Below are positions 18,851 to 27,680 of a stretch of DNA of 64,000 bases, one piece after another. The stretch's first letter is position 1, and each line of letters starts with the position of its first letter. The notes below the pieces were generated by a model. The model made no database searches, was not told the origin of the DNA, and worked only from the letters and a program-made list of their open reading frames with translations. A program made the position numbers and the translations under genes. The DNA is from Draconibacterium sp. (GTDB lineage: Bacteria; Bacteroidota; Bacteroidia; Bacteroidales; Prolixibacteraceae). Location of the stretch: assembly GCA_011620585.1 (NCBI GenBank), contig WOYV01000040.1, positions 1 to 64,000 on the forward strand. Direction: 5' to 3'.

Positions 18851-19837
18851 CTATTTCAAAAGCCGGGGTTTCACCCCTTCAAAAGTGATTTTAACAGGCT
18901 GAATAAATCCCTGATCATCAAAATACATCCGGTCGATACAGGTTTCACGGTGGTTTCCGTCGGTTTCACCTAAGGGGCGCCGGTGATAAACGATGTAATA
19001 TTCATCGGTCCCGGGAATATGAATAACCGAATGATGCCCTGCGCCGGTTGCCACCTTTGGATCCTGTTTCAAAATCTTTCCAATTCGCTTAAAAGGGCCA
19101 AACGGCGAATCGGCAATGGCATAAGCTACGCTGTAATCGGGGCCAGTCCATCCACCTTCGCTCCACATAAAATAATACTTCCCGTTTCGGATAAACATAA
19201 ACGGCCCTTCTACATAACCTTCGGGCGTAATTTCTTTAAAAGTTGTGCCATCGCCAAAAGGAAGAAAACCCATAAAATCATCCTTCATTTTAACGATGTT
19301 GCAATGCCTCCAGCCTCCGTAAATCATGTAATACTGACCATCTTTATCGTGAAAAACAAACTGATCGATGGGTTGTGCGCCATTGTGAAATTTATCAAGT
19401 AAAGGTTTCCCGAGATAATCTTTGTATGGCCCTTCCGGACGATCGGCCACACCTATTCCGATACCGCCTTCTTCGTTATCGTTCTGAATATCGTTGGCAG
19501 CAAAAAACAGAAAGTATTTCCCGTCTTTTTGAACGATGGCAGGGGCCCACATCGCCCGCCAGGCCCATTTAACTGCGGTTGTATCAATAATCCGTTCATG
19601 CTTCTCCCAGGTTACCATATCCTTCGATGAAAAGCAATCCATAAACACCTGCTTGTTGAATGGCGCTGAATAGGTTGGATAAATCCAGTATTCATCTCCA
19701 AAAACAATTCCTTCGGGATCGGCATACCAACCTTCAAAAACCGGATTATGATTATTCCCTGCACGTTTTTGTGCAAATGTTTTTACTGAAAATAAACTCA
19801 GGGAAATAAGTAGTGTTGCAATAATTTTGATATTCAT
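18851..19837 (-). CDS. GH43 family glycosidase, secreted
   Basis: 328-residue five-bladed beta-propeller enzyme. Signal peptide ends near FSVKTFAQ. The catalytic acids of the family are all present: D40 (WYADPEG, general base), D158 (PIDQFVF, pKa modulator) and E210 (YVEGPFM, general acid). The chain is the length of a single GH43 domain with no extra beta-sandwich. GH43 enzymes are alpha-L-arabinofuranosidases, beta-xylosidases or arabinanases; an exo-acting arabinofuranosidase or xylosidase fits the two DUF1680 neighbours. It lies 4 bp after the upstream GH127 gene, so the two are co-transcribed. Confidence 0.9.
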   Translation of the reverse strand: MNIKIIATLLISLSLFSVKTFAQKRAGNNHNPVFEGWYADPEGIVFGDEYWIYPTYSAPFNKQVFMDCFSSKDMVTWEKHERIIDTTAVKWAWRAMWAPAIVQKDGKYFLFFAANDIQNDNEEGGIGIGVADRPEGPYKDYLGKPLLDKFHNGAQPIDQFVFHDKDGQYYMIYGGWRHCNIVKMKDDFMGFLPFGDGTTFKEITPEGYVEGPFMFIRNGKYYFMWSEGGWTGPDYSVAYAIADSPFGPFKRIGKILKQDPKVATGAGHHSVIHIPGTDEYYIVYHRRPLGETDGNHRETCIDRMYFDDQGFIQPVKITFEGVKPRLLK

Positions 19838-19841
19838 TTTT

Positions 19842-21707
19842 TTATTCAGTATAGTTAATCCAGACTTTCATTTTTCCTGCTTCGCGGTTGTCCCATGCAA
19901 AATAAGGTATCATTGAAAATAACTGACCAGCGGTTTCGCCTTCAATCTCAAGCATGCCGGCTAATTTGTCCGTAGCCTTTTTGACCTTAAATTTCGTATT
20001 TGCGTTTAATTGAATATTGTCCCATGAATTCTCGGGCTGGTCGGTTTCTTCCATGCAATAAACCAGCGGGCCACGCTGAATCGCACGTTTGCCTTTATCG
20101 GCCAGCACTTTTGGATCGGCAGCCACCATTTCCACCGGCATATCCAGATTCAGGGTAATCTTATCCCCTTTTTTCCATTTTTTTGTTATTGTTACATAAC
20201 CTTTATCCACATCGACTTCTTTTAAAGATTCCCTGTTCACTTTCAAAGTAAACTTTTTACACCAACCCGGAATTCTCAAATTAACAGCGAAGTTGCTTTC
20301 CTTTTCAGGATTGACCTCCATGTCCACATTTCCATCCCAAGGATAGTCGGTTTGCTGAATTACTTCAACGGTAGTTTTTCCTATTTTTATTTCAGAAGCG
20401 CTTCCAACATACAGATTTACAAACAATCTTTTATCATCGGAGATTGAGTAAATGTAGCTTCCAACCGAAGGCAAGAAACGGGATACATTACTCGGACAAC
20501 AGGCACACCCATACCATTCGCGCCGATGGTGATTACCGTCTGACTCAAGCGGATTTACATAAAAGAACCTGTCTCCTTCAATAGAAACTCCCGCTAATAC
20601 TCCGTTATACATCGAGCGTTCCATGACATCAATGTATTTGGCATCCTGCGAAAAAAGGTTCATCCGCCCGTTCCACAAAACCATCCCAATAGAGGCACAG
20701 GTCTCGCAATAGGCTTCCTTGTTCGGAAGATCGTAATCTTCGGTAAACCCTTCGTTGGAAACCGAGCTGCCAATACCGCCTGTTATGTACATATTACGGT
20801 TCACCACATCATCCCAAACCCGTTCAAGAGCAGCCACATATTGTGGTAAACCCTTTTCTGCCGCAACATCTGCCATTCCCGAAAACAGGTACATGGCACG
20901 AACGGCGTGACCTTTAATTTCACTAATATCTGAAACCGGAACATCATCCTGGCAATAGCCCGGCCCCCAGTCTTTGTTATCCCAAATAGCCCCGCGGCCA
21001 TGCCCGTACCCACGTTCTTCCAACAACCAGTAGGAAAGATCGAGGTATTTTTGCTGACCCGTTTCGTGAAACAATTTTACCAGCGCCAGTTCAATTTCCT
21101 CGTGACCCGGGACCCAGTCTTTTTTCCCGGGGCCAAAGGTGTTGCACAGGTAATCGGCATATTTGGCAGCAATATTCAGAAATGTAGTTTTGCCTGTCGC
21201 CTTATGATGGGCCACCGCTGCTTCCATCATGTGACCGGCACAGTACATTTCGTGTTTTTCCATGTCGGTCCAGCGTTTATCCAGCCCGTTTAAAGTATAA
21301 AAAGTATTCAGGTAACCATCGGGTTGCTGCGCTTTTGCCATATAAGCGATCCATTTATCGAGCAAAGCGTCGAGTTCCGGGTTTGGATTATTCACCAATG
21401 AGTAAGAGATACCTTCCATCGCTTTATACACATCGGAATCATCAAAATAAATTCCCTCGTGTCCGCCTTCCATTAAACCCGCGGCTTTAATAAAATTATT
21501 GATGCGCCCGGTAGAGTCCTGTGTTTGAGCAATACAGGTTGCAAGCGTTGCATGGGCATGCGCCTCCAAACGCGAACCCCAAAACTGATCCGTGATTTTT
21601 ACCTGGTTGAAAGGCACCTGCCGGGCCGTGTATTTCTGCACCGGCTTCTGGCAACTAAAAATAATTACCATCAAAACCAGTATTGCATTTTTTAAAATTG
21701 TTTTCAT
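19842..21707 (-). CDS. GH127 beta-L-arabinofuranosidase, lipoprotein
   Basis: 621-residue retaining glycosidase expected to remove terminal beta-L-arabinofuranose. A lipoprotein signal with lipobox at C19 (VIIFSCQ) anchors it to a membrane. The zinc site of HypBA1 is conserved: E335 and C337 (CETCASIG) plus C403-C404 (CACCPSN), with E319 (SNEGFTED) 16 residues before E335, the spacing of the HypBA1 acid/base. The end of the barrel and the beta-sandwich motif RGPLVYCMEETD also match. The start codon directly abuts the stop of the truncated GH43 gene upstream (no intervening base), so translation is probably coupled to that remnant. Confidence 0.92.
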   Translation of the reverse strand: MKTILKNAILVLMVIIFSCQKPVQKYTARQVPFNQVKITDQFWGSRLEAHAHATLATCIAQTQDSTGRINNFIKAAGLMEGGHEGIYFDDSDVYKAMEGISYSLVNNPNPELDALLDKWIAYMAKAQQPDGYLNTFYTLNGLDKRWTDMEKHEMYCAGHMMEAAVAHHKATGKTTFLNIAAKYADYLCNTFGPGKKDWVPGHEEIELALVKLFHETGQQKYLDLSYWLLEERGYGHGRGAIWDNKDWGPGYCQDDVPVSDISEIKGHAVRAMYLFSGMADVAAEKGLPQYVAALERVWDDVVNRNMYITGGIGSSVSNEGFTEDYDLPNKEAYCETCASIGMVLWNGRMNLFSQDAKYIDVMERSMYNGVLAGVSIEGDRFFYVNPLESDGNHHRREWYGCACCPSNVSRFLPSVGSYIYSISDDKRLFVNLYVGSASEIKIGKTTVEVIQQTDYPWDGNVDMEVNPEKESNFAVNLRIPGWCKKFTLKVNRESLKEVDVDKGYVTITKKWKKGDKITLNLDMPVEMVAADPKVLADKGKRAIQRGPLVYCMEETDQPENSWDNIQLNANTKFKVKKATDKLAGMLEIEGETAGQLFSMIPYFAWDNREAGKMKVWINYTE

Positions 21708-22067
21708 TTATTCTTGTTTTGTAGTGGGTCCGTGAACAATCAATTTACCGTCTTTCTCGTACAATTCCGGGGCCCAAAAGTTGGCCATGTTCCACGAATC
21801 TGATGTATTTCCCTGGTAAATCCGGCCCTCATCCTTCCAGTTTTTTAAATCGGATGATGAATACATTTTGAAGCCATCGCTTACACCGCCGGTTCCGATC
21901 ATGTAATATATTCCGTCTGATGCTTTCAGAATATAAGGATCTCCAAATTTAACGGGCAGCGGATTTTCAATATCTAACTGTTCATTTTGAGACTGACAGC
22001 CTGTGAAAAAGGTCAACTGCAAGAAAAGTATCCCCAGCAAAAATGTATTTATTCTGATTCGTTTCAT
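21708..22067 (-). pseudogene. GH43 gene with large internal in-frame deletion
   Basis: 119-codon frame with a lipoprotein signal (LGILFLQLTFFTGCQ) and the first blade of a GH43 propeller (DPYILKASDGIYYM, then NFWAPELYEKDGK), but it ends only a dozen residues later in LIVHGPTTKQE. That ending resembles the last strand of GH43 proteins, which often reads FDEDGKL..GPT. The simplest reading is a deletion of roughly 200 codons between two DGK-encoding stretches, leaving both ends in frame. It keeps only the N-terminal aspartate, so it cannot be an active enzyme. It is the first gene of the GH127-GH43-GH127-GH2 run and may survive only because downstream genes depend on its transcription start. Confidence 0.7.
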
Positions 22068-22875
22068 TATTAGGTTCGATTTAGTTGTTTATCTATCTTG
22101 ACCAATTACACACTTCAATAGAGGATGCCCGGTTTTCCCAGCTCTGTTCATTTCCGCTACTTCCCGGAAAGTTCAAAGAGAAGATTACTGGCGGTGGTAT
22201 GATCGGCTACTAAGTTAAAAAAATCCCGGTTATGATTGGGTATTGCTGACATTTTCCAATCGACAATTCAAGCGACCAGACCATAATTGTGTTCAACATT
22301 TAGTGTGTCGTGTATTGCCGGTCCTATCTAAAAATTCTCTATGATGATTTCAGGATAAATTTTGCATTACCAATCTTTCTGTTTAATGAAGCTACCACAA
22401 AACCCTTATCGCTTCAGGTGCAATAGAATTTTTCAATCGCTTTAATATCCAATTTGATTTAACAGTAGTATAAAACGTTCAATTGTACCTATCATAAGTT
22501 TTAAAAAGAGTAAGTAAACAAGTCAAAGCCACTGTTTTCGGGCTATTTTAAAAAACTATCCAACAATATTTTACACATATAAATGCCAGAATTAAAGACT
22601 AAAATTTGCAAATACCAAAGCATACCGCTACATTTGAATTGTACAAAAAAGAGTTCTTTAAAAGATTAAGATATTGTCCGCATTAATTCAAAATTTGGTA
22701 AACTCAACAGAAAAAATTTAACCGAGGACGCTCTTAATGGTTGCTAAAACAGGCCTTGTAGTCCCGCCTTAGGCGGGATGAGTCTCAGGACCGATGGAAG
22801 TTTGATCAACCGGGCACTCAAATCCTGTTATACAGGGGTTATACACAATATGAATTGGTGCGGATTTTTTTGTAC
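22068..22875. other. 808-bp AT-rich intergenic region without a recognisable gene
   Basis: No open frame here looks protein-like on either strand. The first part, up to about 22350, is mixed in composition; the middle is AT-rich. I found no TAnnTTTG element facing the GH operon, so its promoter is unclear and may be regulator-dependent. The only structured sequence is the hairpin at 22761-22779 and a short one, CCTGT-TAT-ACAGG, near 22825. The region may carry the operator of the GH operon or decayed DNA. Confidence 0.5.
22761..22779. repeat. GC-rich palindromic hairpin
   Basis: GTCCCGCC-TTA-GGCGGGAT forms an 8-bp stem (one G-U pair) in AT-rich surroundings, 97 bp beyond the end of lnt. No long T run follows on either strand, so it may be a repeat unit or a weak terminator for lnt. 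Confidence 0.5.
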
Positions 22876-24462
22876 CTATCTGTACCGTTTTACCACCATC
22901 AATAAAATCAGCAACACACTTACGAACAACGAAATACGTGCAATAAAATCGCCATTCTCAGTGTAAAAAGTAAGTTGATCGTTGGTATTCAAAGTTCCTG
23001 AAATAGCCGCTTCGACCCACCATCCGGTGGCTTGCGATACATCGCCCCGTTGGTTAATAAAACACGATATCCCGGTATTCGCTGAACGTGCAATGCTTCG
23101 GCGGTTTTCGATGGCACGTAAACGCGCAAAAGACAGGTGCTGCCTGTAACCCGGAGTATTCTTCCACCAGCCGTCGTTGGTGATAATAAAAATAATGCCT
23201 GCTCCCTGTTTTATGTAGTGCGTTACATACTCTCCAAAAACCGACTCGTAACAAATAACCGGCGCCACCCTGGTGCCGTCGTGCGCTGTAAAAACGGAGG
23301 CATCTTTTTGTCGGCCCAAACTACCGGTAGTACCGCCAATATTGATTACGATATCGCGGATAAAACCCAGGTAATTCATAAACGGCATTTTCTCGACACC
23401 CACCACCAGCTTCGACTTGTGATAAACTTGTGCTTCCCCATTCCTGTCAAGGAAAAGAGCCGTATTAAACCGATCATAAGTAATTCCATCGCGTGTGCGA
23501 GCTGTGTTGGTCACCTCTTTTTCGTTGCTATATATTTTAAACGACGAAACCCCAAAAACCATCTCAGCCTTTGGGTAGCTGCGAAGAAAATGCCCCATCT
23601 CATTCATGAACCGGTTGGTATAAAGTTTCGATTCGTCCCAGTACCAGGGGTTTTCAAATACGGTTTCAGGTCCGACGATAAAATCAGTTTCACTATTTGA
23701 AACGCTTTGTGCCAGTTTCAGAAACACGTTTTTTTTATGAACCTCGGCATCCATATCATATTTTTCTGAATAAGGATCAATGTTTGGCTGAACTACCGTG
23801 ATATGTTTTGGAGATGTCTTCTCATCGTATGAATAATACATAATAAAGGAAATCAGAATCGGAAACAACAGTACACTAACGAAAAAAGAACCGGTAACCA
23901 ACGATGCCCGTTTTTCAGAATTTCGGAATTGGTCGATTGTTTTAAACAAAAGAATATTTAGCAAAAGAACCCAAACCGTACCTCCAAAAGCACCGGTAAA
24001 TTCGTACCACTGGATCATTCTTACGTTATTTGCAAAACCGTTTCCGAGCTGTAGCCAGGGCCATTCAATATCCCAGTGAAAATGAAAATACTCGAAAGAA
24101 ATCCAGAAAACCAATAGTGCAATGTACCCAAGATACGACTTGAACCTGCGACGCGCAGCATGAGCCAGCCACCAAACCAGCGACATCAGAAAGGAGTTGG
24201 TGATGATGGCCATGGCTGCTCCCAACGCGGTTGCATGCATTATCCACCAGGTAGTTAAAATATTCCAGATAAAAACAGTTAGCAAGGCGTGTCCCAAAAA
24301 TGAAACACTGCGGTATTCAGAAGCATGGTCAACAAAATATTTTTCTACGAAAAGCAGCGGAAGAAATGCAACAAATAAAATCCAGCCGGGAAGTCCCAGC
24401 CAGGATAAACTCAGTAAAACCCCGGAAACAACAGACAATAATAAACGAAGAGATCGTTTCAT
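22876..24462 (-). CDS. lnt: Apolipoprotein N-acyltransferase
   Basis: 528-residue inner-membrane enzyme that adds the third acyl chain to lipoproteins. N-terminal membrane helices (about 1-210) precede a nitrilase-like periplasmic domain and a last helix near the end (ISLFVSVLLILLMVV). The catalytic triad is visible: Glu in FIVGPETVFE, Lys in YHKSKLVVGVE and Cys in APVICYESVFGE; WWKNTPGYRQH is also typical. The length matches the usual 500-550. It sits 10 bp after the metallophosphatase gene and may share its transcript. Confidence 0.93.
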   Translation of the reverse strand: MKRSLRLLLSVVSGVLLSLSWLGLPGWILFVAFLPLLFVEKYFVDHASEYRSVSFLGHALLTVFIWNILTTWWIMHATALGAAMAIITNSFLMSLVWWLAHAARRRFKSYLGYIALLVFWISFEYFHFHWDIEWPWLQLGNGFANNVRMIQWYEFTGAFGGTVWVLLLNILLFKTIDQFRNSEKRASLVTGSFFVSVLLFPILISFIMYYSYDEKTSPKHITVVQPNIDPYSEKYDMDAEVHKKNVFLKLAQSVSNSETDFIVGPETVFENPWYWDESKLYTNRFMNEMGHFLRSYPKAEMVFGVSSFKIYSNEKEVTNTARTRDGITYDRFNTALFLDRNGEAQVYHKSKLVVGVEKMPFMNYLGFIRDIVINIGGTTGSLGRQKDASVFTAHDGTRVAPVICYESVFGEYVTHYIKQGAGIIFIITNDGWWKNTPGYRQHLSFARLRAIENRRSIARSANTGISCFINQRGDVSQATGWWVEAAISGTLNTNDQLTFYTENGDFIARISLFVSVLLILLMVVKRYR

Positions 24463-24472
24463 AATTCAGTTG

Positions 24473-25384
24473 TTACTCAAGGTTTTTGGTATAAACAACC
24501 GGTTTGCCTTTTCCACTTCGGTCGAATACAAAATCGATTTTACCGACGACAAGACCCCCCCACCATGCCTGGTTCACAATTACAGGATTGCCGGCTTTGT
24601 TTTTCTCCACCAACGGTTTTTCGACATACGAGTGGGTGTGTCCGCCAATGATCAGATCGGTCATTGAAGTTTCTGCCGCAAGTACGAGATCACTCACCTT
24701 ATCGTCGCGGTATTTCAAACCGAGGTGCGACAAACAAACCACAAGGTCGCAATCCATTTCATTTTTCAGGAGATACTCCATTTCATGAGCTACGGTTAAT
24801 GGATCGTTGTAAACCGTGTTTCCATAATTTTTCTTTCCAACCAGGCCTTCGAGTTCGATACCCAATGCGTAAACCCCGATCCTGATTCCATCTTGCTTAA
24901 AAATTTTGCAGCGTTCGAATTTACCAGCCAATATAGTATCCGAAAAATCGTAGTTTGAAGTAATAAGTGGAAATTTGGCGTTAGGCAGTGGATCAAGAAA
25001 TCCCTGCAAACCATTGTCAAATTCATGGTTTCCAATGGTTCCCAGGTCGTAACCCGCCGCACTCATGGTTTTCAGGATTAATTCGCCTTTAAAATAGTTG
25101 AAATACGGCGTTCCCTGAAACATGTCGCCTGCATCAAAAAGCAAAGTGTTGGGGTTCATTTTGCGATGAACCTTTGCAATTTCTGAAATTCGTGCCAGTC
25201 CTCCTTTATTATTGTAACGCTCGTCGGAACCGGTAAAAGGTTCGATGTGGCTGTGAATATCGTTAGTATGCAGAATCGTAATTGTAAGCAGTTCGTTGTT
25301 CGCCAGCAGGCTAAGCGGGGCAGGCCCCAAAGCGAGTCCGGTGGTTCCGGCCGCCACATTTCGTATAAATATCCTCCTATTCAT
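24473..25384 (-). CDS. 5'-nucleotidase-type metallophosphatase, N-terminal half only
   Basis: 303-residue calcineurin-like phosphatase of the UshA/5'-nucleotidase group. The N-terminus NRRIFIRNVAAGTTGLAL resembles a Tat signal with variant arginines. Metal-binding motifs are present: HTNDIHSH, FDAGDMFQGT, GNHEFDNG, LSHLG and GGHTHSY. The C-terminal substrate-binding domain of normal UshA is missing here but is encoded by the gene just upstream, whose end overlaps this start by 8 bp. The two products probably work together, releasing nucleosides and phosphate in the periplasm. Confidence 0.88.
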   Translation of the reverse strand: MNRRIFIRNVAAGTTGLALGPAPLSLLANNELLTITILHTNDIHSHIEPFTGSDERYNNKGGLARISEIAKVHRKMNPNTLLFDAGDMFQGTPYFNYFKGELILKTMSAAGYDLGTIGNHEFDNGLQGFLDPLPNAKFPLITSNYDFSDTILAGKFERCKIFKQDGIRIGVYALGIELEGLVGKKNYGNTVYNDPLTVAHEMEYLLKNEMDCDLVVCLSHLGLKYRDDKVSDLVLAAETSMTDLIIGGHTHSYVEKPLVEKNKAGNPVIVNQAWWGGLVVGKIDFVFDRSGKGKPVVYTKNLE

Positions 25385-26141
25385 AACGCATCCTCCCGTC
25401 GAGTTTGGCAGTTAACTTTTCATTGTTCTTCTGATGTTCTTCAAAATTCTGAATAATCACATCACGAATTAATTTTCCACTGTTGATAAAGTTTATCCGG
25501 TCGCGTAAAACAGCCAGTCCATCGCCACCGGCAGCTACATAATCGTTGGTAACAATCCAGTAATTCTTTTGCGGATCAAAATCTTCTCCATTGATTTTAA
25601 TATGGGTTGCCCTTTCATTTTTTATAGAAAATCTTACACCACCTACACTGTCGCCGCCATGATCAGCAATATAATCGAGAAAAGCTTTTGTATCAGCCCC
25701 ACTTAGTTCTATAAACACCATCTCGTTTTCAAAAGGCATCAACTCAAAAACCTTTTCAACGGTAATATCGCCCTGGGGGATCGAGGTGCGGATTCCCCCG
25801 TAATTGTAGTATGAAATTGAGGGTACAAAATCCATCCCCTCTTCCTTTGCAACACGCTGTCCTTCGTGCAAAAGCAGGTCGCCCAGGAAATTGGTCAGTA
25901 AACTTTCGGGTTTGTCCTTTTCCATAACAAATTCAGAAACAGAAATGACCCGGTTCATGTCTTTATCTAAAATTTCCTTGTAGGGTTTGTAAAGATTAAC
26001 AATACTGCTATCAAGCGCTCCTGCCTGTTCCGATACGGAGATGTTCTCTGTTTGATAAGCCGTTTTTACCGCTTCATGACCACACGAAACAAAAAATAAA
26101 AACGAAGTTATTAACAGCCCATAGCTGAAAGAATGTCGCAT
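25377..26141 (-). CDS. 5'-nucleotidase C-terminal domain protein, lipoprotein
   Basis: 254-residue lipoprotein (signal GLLITSFLFFVSCG) that corresponds to the C-terminal, nucleotide-binding domain of UshA-type 5'-nucleotidases: SYYNYGGIRTSIPQGDIT, VFELMPFENEMV and VTNDYVAAGGDG are the conserved segments. ATG at 26141 is preferred; a TTG two codons upstream is the only alternative. It overlaps the metallophosphatase gene by 8 bp, so translation is likely coupled. Domain order is reversed relative to the fused enzyme: the C-terminal half is encoded first. Confidence 0.88.
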   Translation of the reverse strand: MRHSFSYGLLITSFLFFVSCGHEAVKTAYQTENISVSEQAGALDSSIVNLYKPYKEILDKDMNRVISVSEFVMEKDKPESLLTNFLGDLLLHEGQRVAKEEGMDFVPSISYYNYGGIRTSIPQGDITVEKVFELMPFENEMVFIELSGADTKAFLDYIADHGGDSVGGVRFSIKNERATHIKINGEDFDPQKNYWIVTNDYVAAGGDGLAVLRDRINFINSGKLIRDVIIQNFEEHQKNNEKLTAKLDGRMRYE

Positions 26142-26216
26142 GAACAAATTTTTTTATTGATGGTTACCTTTATTTTAGCCAGAAAGTCGTTTACTGTAAA
26201 CAGAAAATAACTTCAG

Positions 26217-27260
26217 ATGTTCAGTTCAAACTTACATATAAAATCAGTTAGGAGAGTTATTCTTATTACTTTTTTGGTGTTCATTTTGGTTCCATTTAAC
26301 CTGATGTCGCAAAATAAGGAAGTGGTGGCGGAAAAAGGAGATGGTATCTACAGTTTATTAAAACGCTACGGGTATTCGGTGTCAGATAATATTGAAGACT
26401 TTATCGCGCTTAATAAAGATCACCTCGGAGAAAACAATGCTCTTCTTGCAGGAGTAAAATATAAACTCCCGGCAAACGACGATGCTACTGAAACCATGGA
26501 CACTCCTGTTAAAGGTTCGGGAAAGACAGTTCGTTACGATATTTTTGGAGACAAATATGCTGACGTTGAAATTACGAGCAGCGATTTGAAAGGAGCTGTT
26601 TATTACCTGATGTCGGGACATGGTGGCCCCGATCCGGGAGCCATGGGAAAATATGAGGGCCACACGGTTTGCGAAGACGAATATGCCTACGACGTAACAC
26701 TGCGGCTGGCGAAAAACCTGATCCAGGAAGGCGCCACGGTGTATTTAATCACCCGCGACCCAAATGACGGGATACGTGATGAAAGTTTTCTGAAAATCGA
26801 TAAAGACGAAGTTTGTTACCCAAATCTGACTATTCCCTTGAACCAGACCAAAAGATTACAGCAGCGTTCGAATGCGGTAAATAAACTATATACAAAACAC
26901 CGGGGCGAATTTCAGCGAATGATTGCAATACATGTCGATTCGAGAAGTAAAGGTGAGAATATTGATGTATTTTTTTACAACGATATTCGTAGTGAAACCG
27001 GGAAAAAAGCAGCAACGATCCTGAAAAACACTTTCCAGGAGAAATACCGGGAACACCAGCCCGGTCGCGGATACGGAGGAACAGTTAGCGATCGAAATCT
27101 CTACGTGGTTAAAAATACGCTGCCTCCGGCGGTGTATATCGAACTCGGAAACATGAACCATTCGCGCGACATTAAACGACTGATCATCAACGACAACCGG
27201 CAAGCGGTGGCCAACTGGCTAACGTATGGCCTGATCAAAGATTTTCAGACAAATAAATAA
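26217..27260 (+). CDS. N-acetylmuramoyl-L-alanine amidase
   Basis: 347-residue peptidoglycan amidase. An N-terminal signal/anchor (VILITFLVFILVPFNLM) is followed by a LysM-like segment (EKGDGIYSLLKRYGYSV, then VKYKLP) and an Amidase_3 zinc domain. Zinc-site motifs are visible: SGHGGPDPGAMG, the glutamate in CEDEYAYDVTLRLAKNL, AIHVDSRSKG and the catalytic glutamate region VYIELGNMNHSRD. The family's first histidine motif is usually DPGHGG; here it reads MSGHGGPDPG, the form common in Bacteroidota. It is transcribed divergently from the nucleotidase pair, 75 bp away. Confidence 0.88.
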   Translation: MFSSNLHIKSVRRVILITFLVFILVPFNLMSQNKEVVAEKGDGIYSLLKRYGYSVSDNIEDFIALNKDHLGENNALLAGVKYKLPANDDATETMDTPVKGSGKTVRYDIFGDKYADVEITSSDLKGAVYYLMSGHGGPDPGAMGKYEGHTVCEDEYAYDVTLRLAKNLIQEGATVYLITRDPNDGIRDESFLKIDKDEVCYPNLTIPLNQTKRLQQRSNAVNKLYTKHRGEFQRMIAIHVDSRSKGENIDVFFYNDIRSETGKKAATILKNTFQEKYREHQPGRGYGGTVSDRNLYVVKNTLPPAVYIELGNMNHSRDIKRLIINDNRQAVANWLTYGLIKDFQTNK

Positions 27261-27308
27261 AACCTTCCTGTTTTTACAACTCACGCACTTGCTTTTTGTT
27301 ATTCTTGT

Positions 27309-27680
27309 GTGAAGCATGAACAAGCTACCATACTATTCGATGGCATTTGTAACTTATGCAACGGTGCAGCTGATTTTATCATGAAAAGGGATAAGAAAAA
27401 ACAATTCCGTTTCGTATCACTTCAATCAGATGAGGGGAAAATGGTCATCGATGAATTTTCGATTGCGCCCGAGATTGATTCCGTAATTTTATTGAAAGAT
27501 CACCGGGTATTTGTAGAATCGGAAGCAGCTGTTGAGATTGTGAAAATGTTACCCGCCCCCTGGAAATGGGCTGGAATATTTCGAGTCATCCCTTTGCCAA
27601 TCAGAAACCGGGTTTACAGATGGATTGCCCGGAACCGTTATCGTTGGTTTGGGAAAAGAAAAAGTTGCCGCGTGATTTAA
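27309..27680 (+). CDS. DCC-family thiol-disulfide oxidoreductase-like protein (DUF393)
   Basis: 123-residue protein with the family's signature DGICNLCNG near the N-terminus, followed by RDKKKQFRFVSLQS and, near the end, the conserved VYRWIARNRYRWFG. The start codon is GTG (27309). The two cysteines of the CxxC motif suggest a redox role, but no substrate is known for the family. Its stop overlaps the convergent DUF4924 gene by 4 bp. Confidence 0.88.
   Translation: MKHEQATILFDGICNLCNGAADFIMKRDKKKQFRFVSLQSDEGKMVIDEFSIAPEIDSVILLKDHRVFVESEAAVEIVKMLPAPWKWAGIFRVIPLPIRNRVYRWIARNRYRWFGKRKSCRVI

Noticed and set aside
22741..22850. A tRNA- or riboswitch-like stretch with two hairpins and TCAAATCC
   Set aside because: No acceptor stem or anticodon arm can be drawn and the hairpins do not form a cloverleaf.
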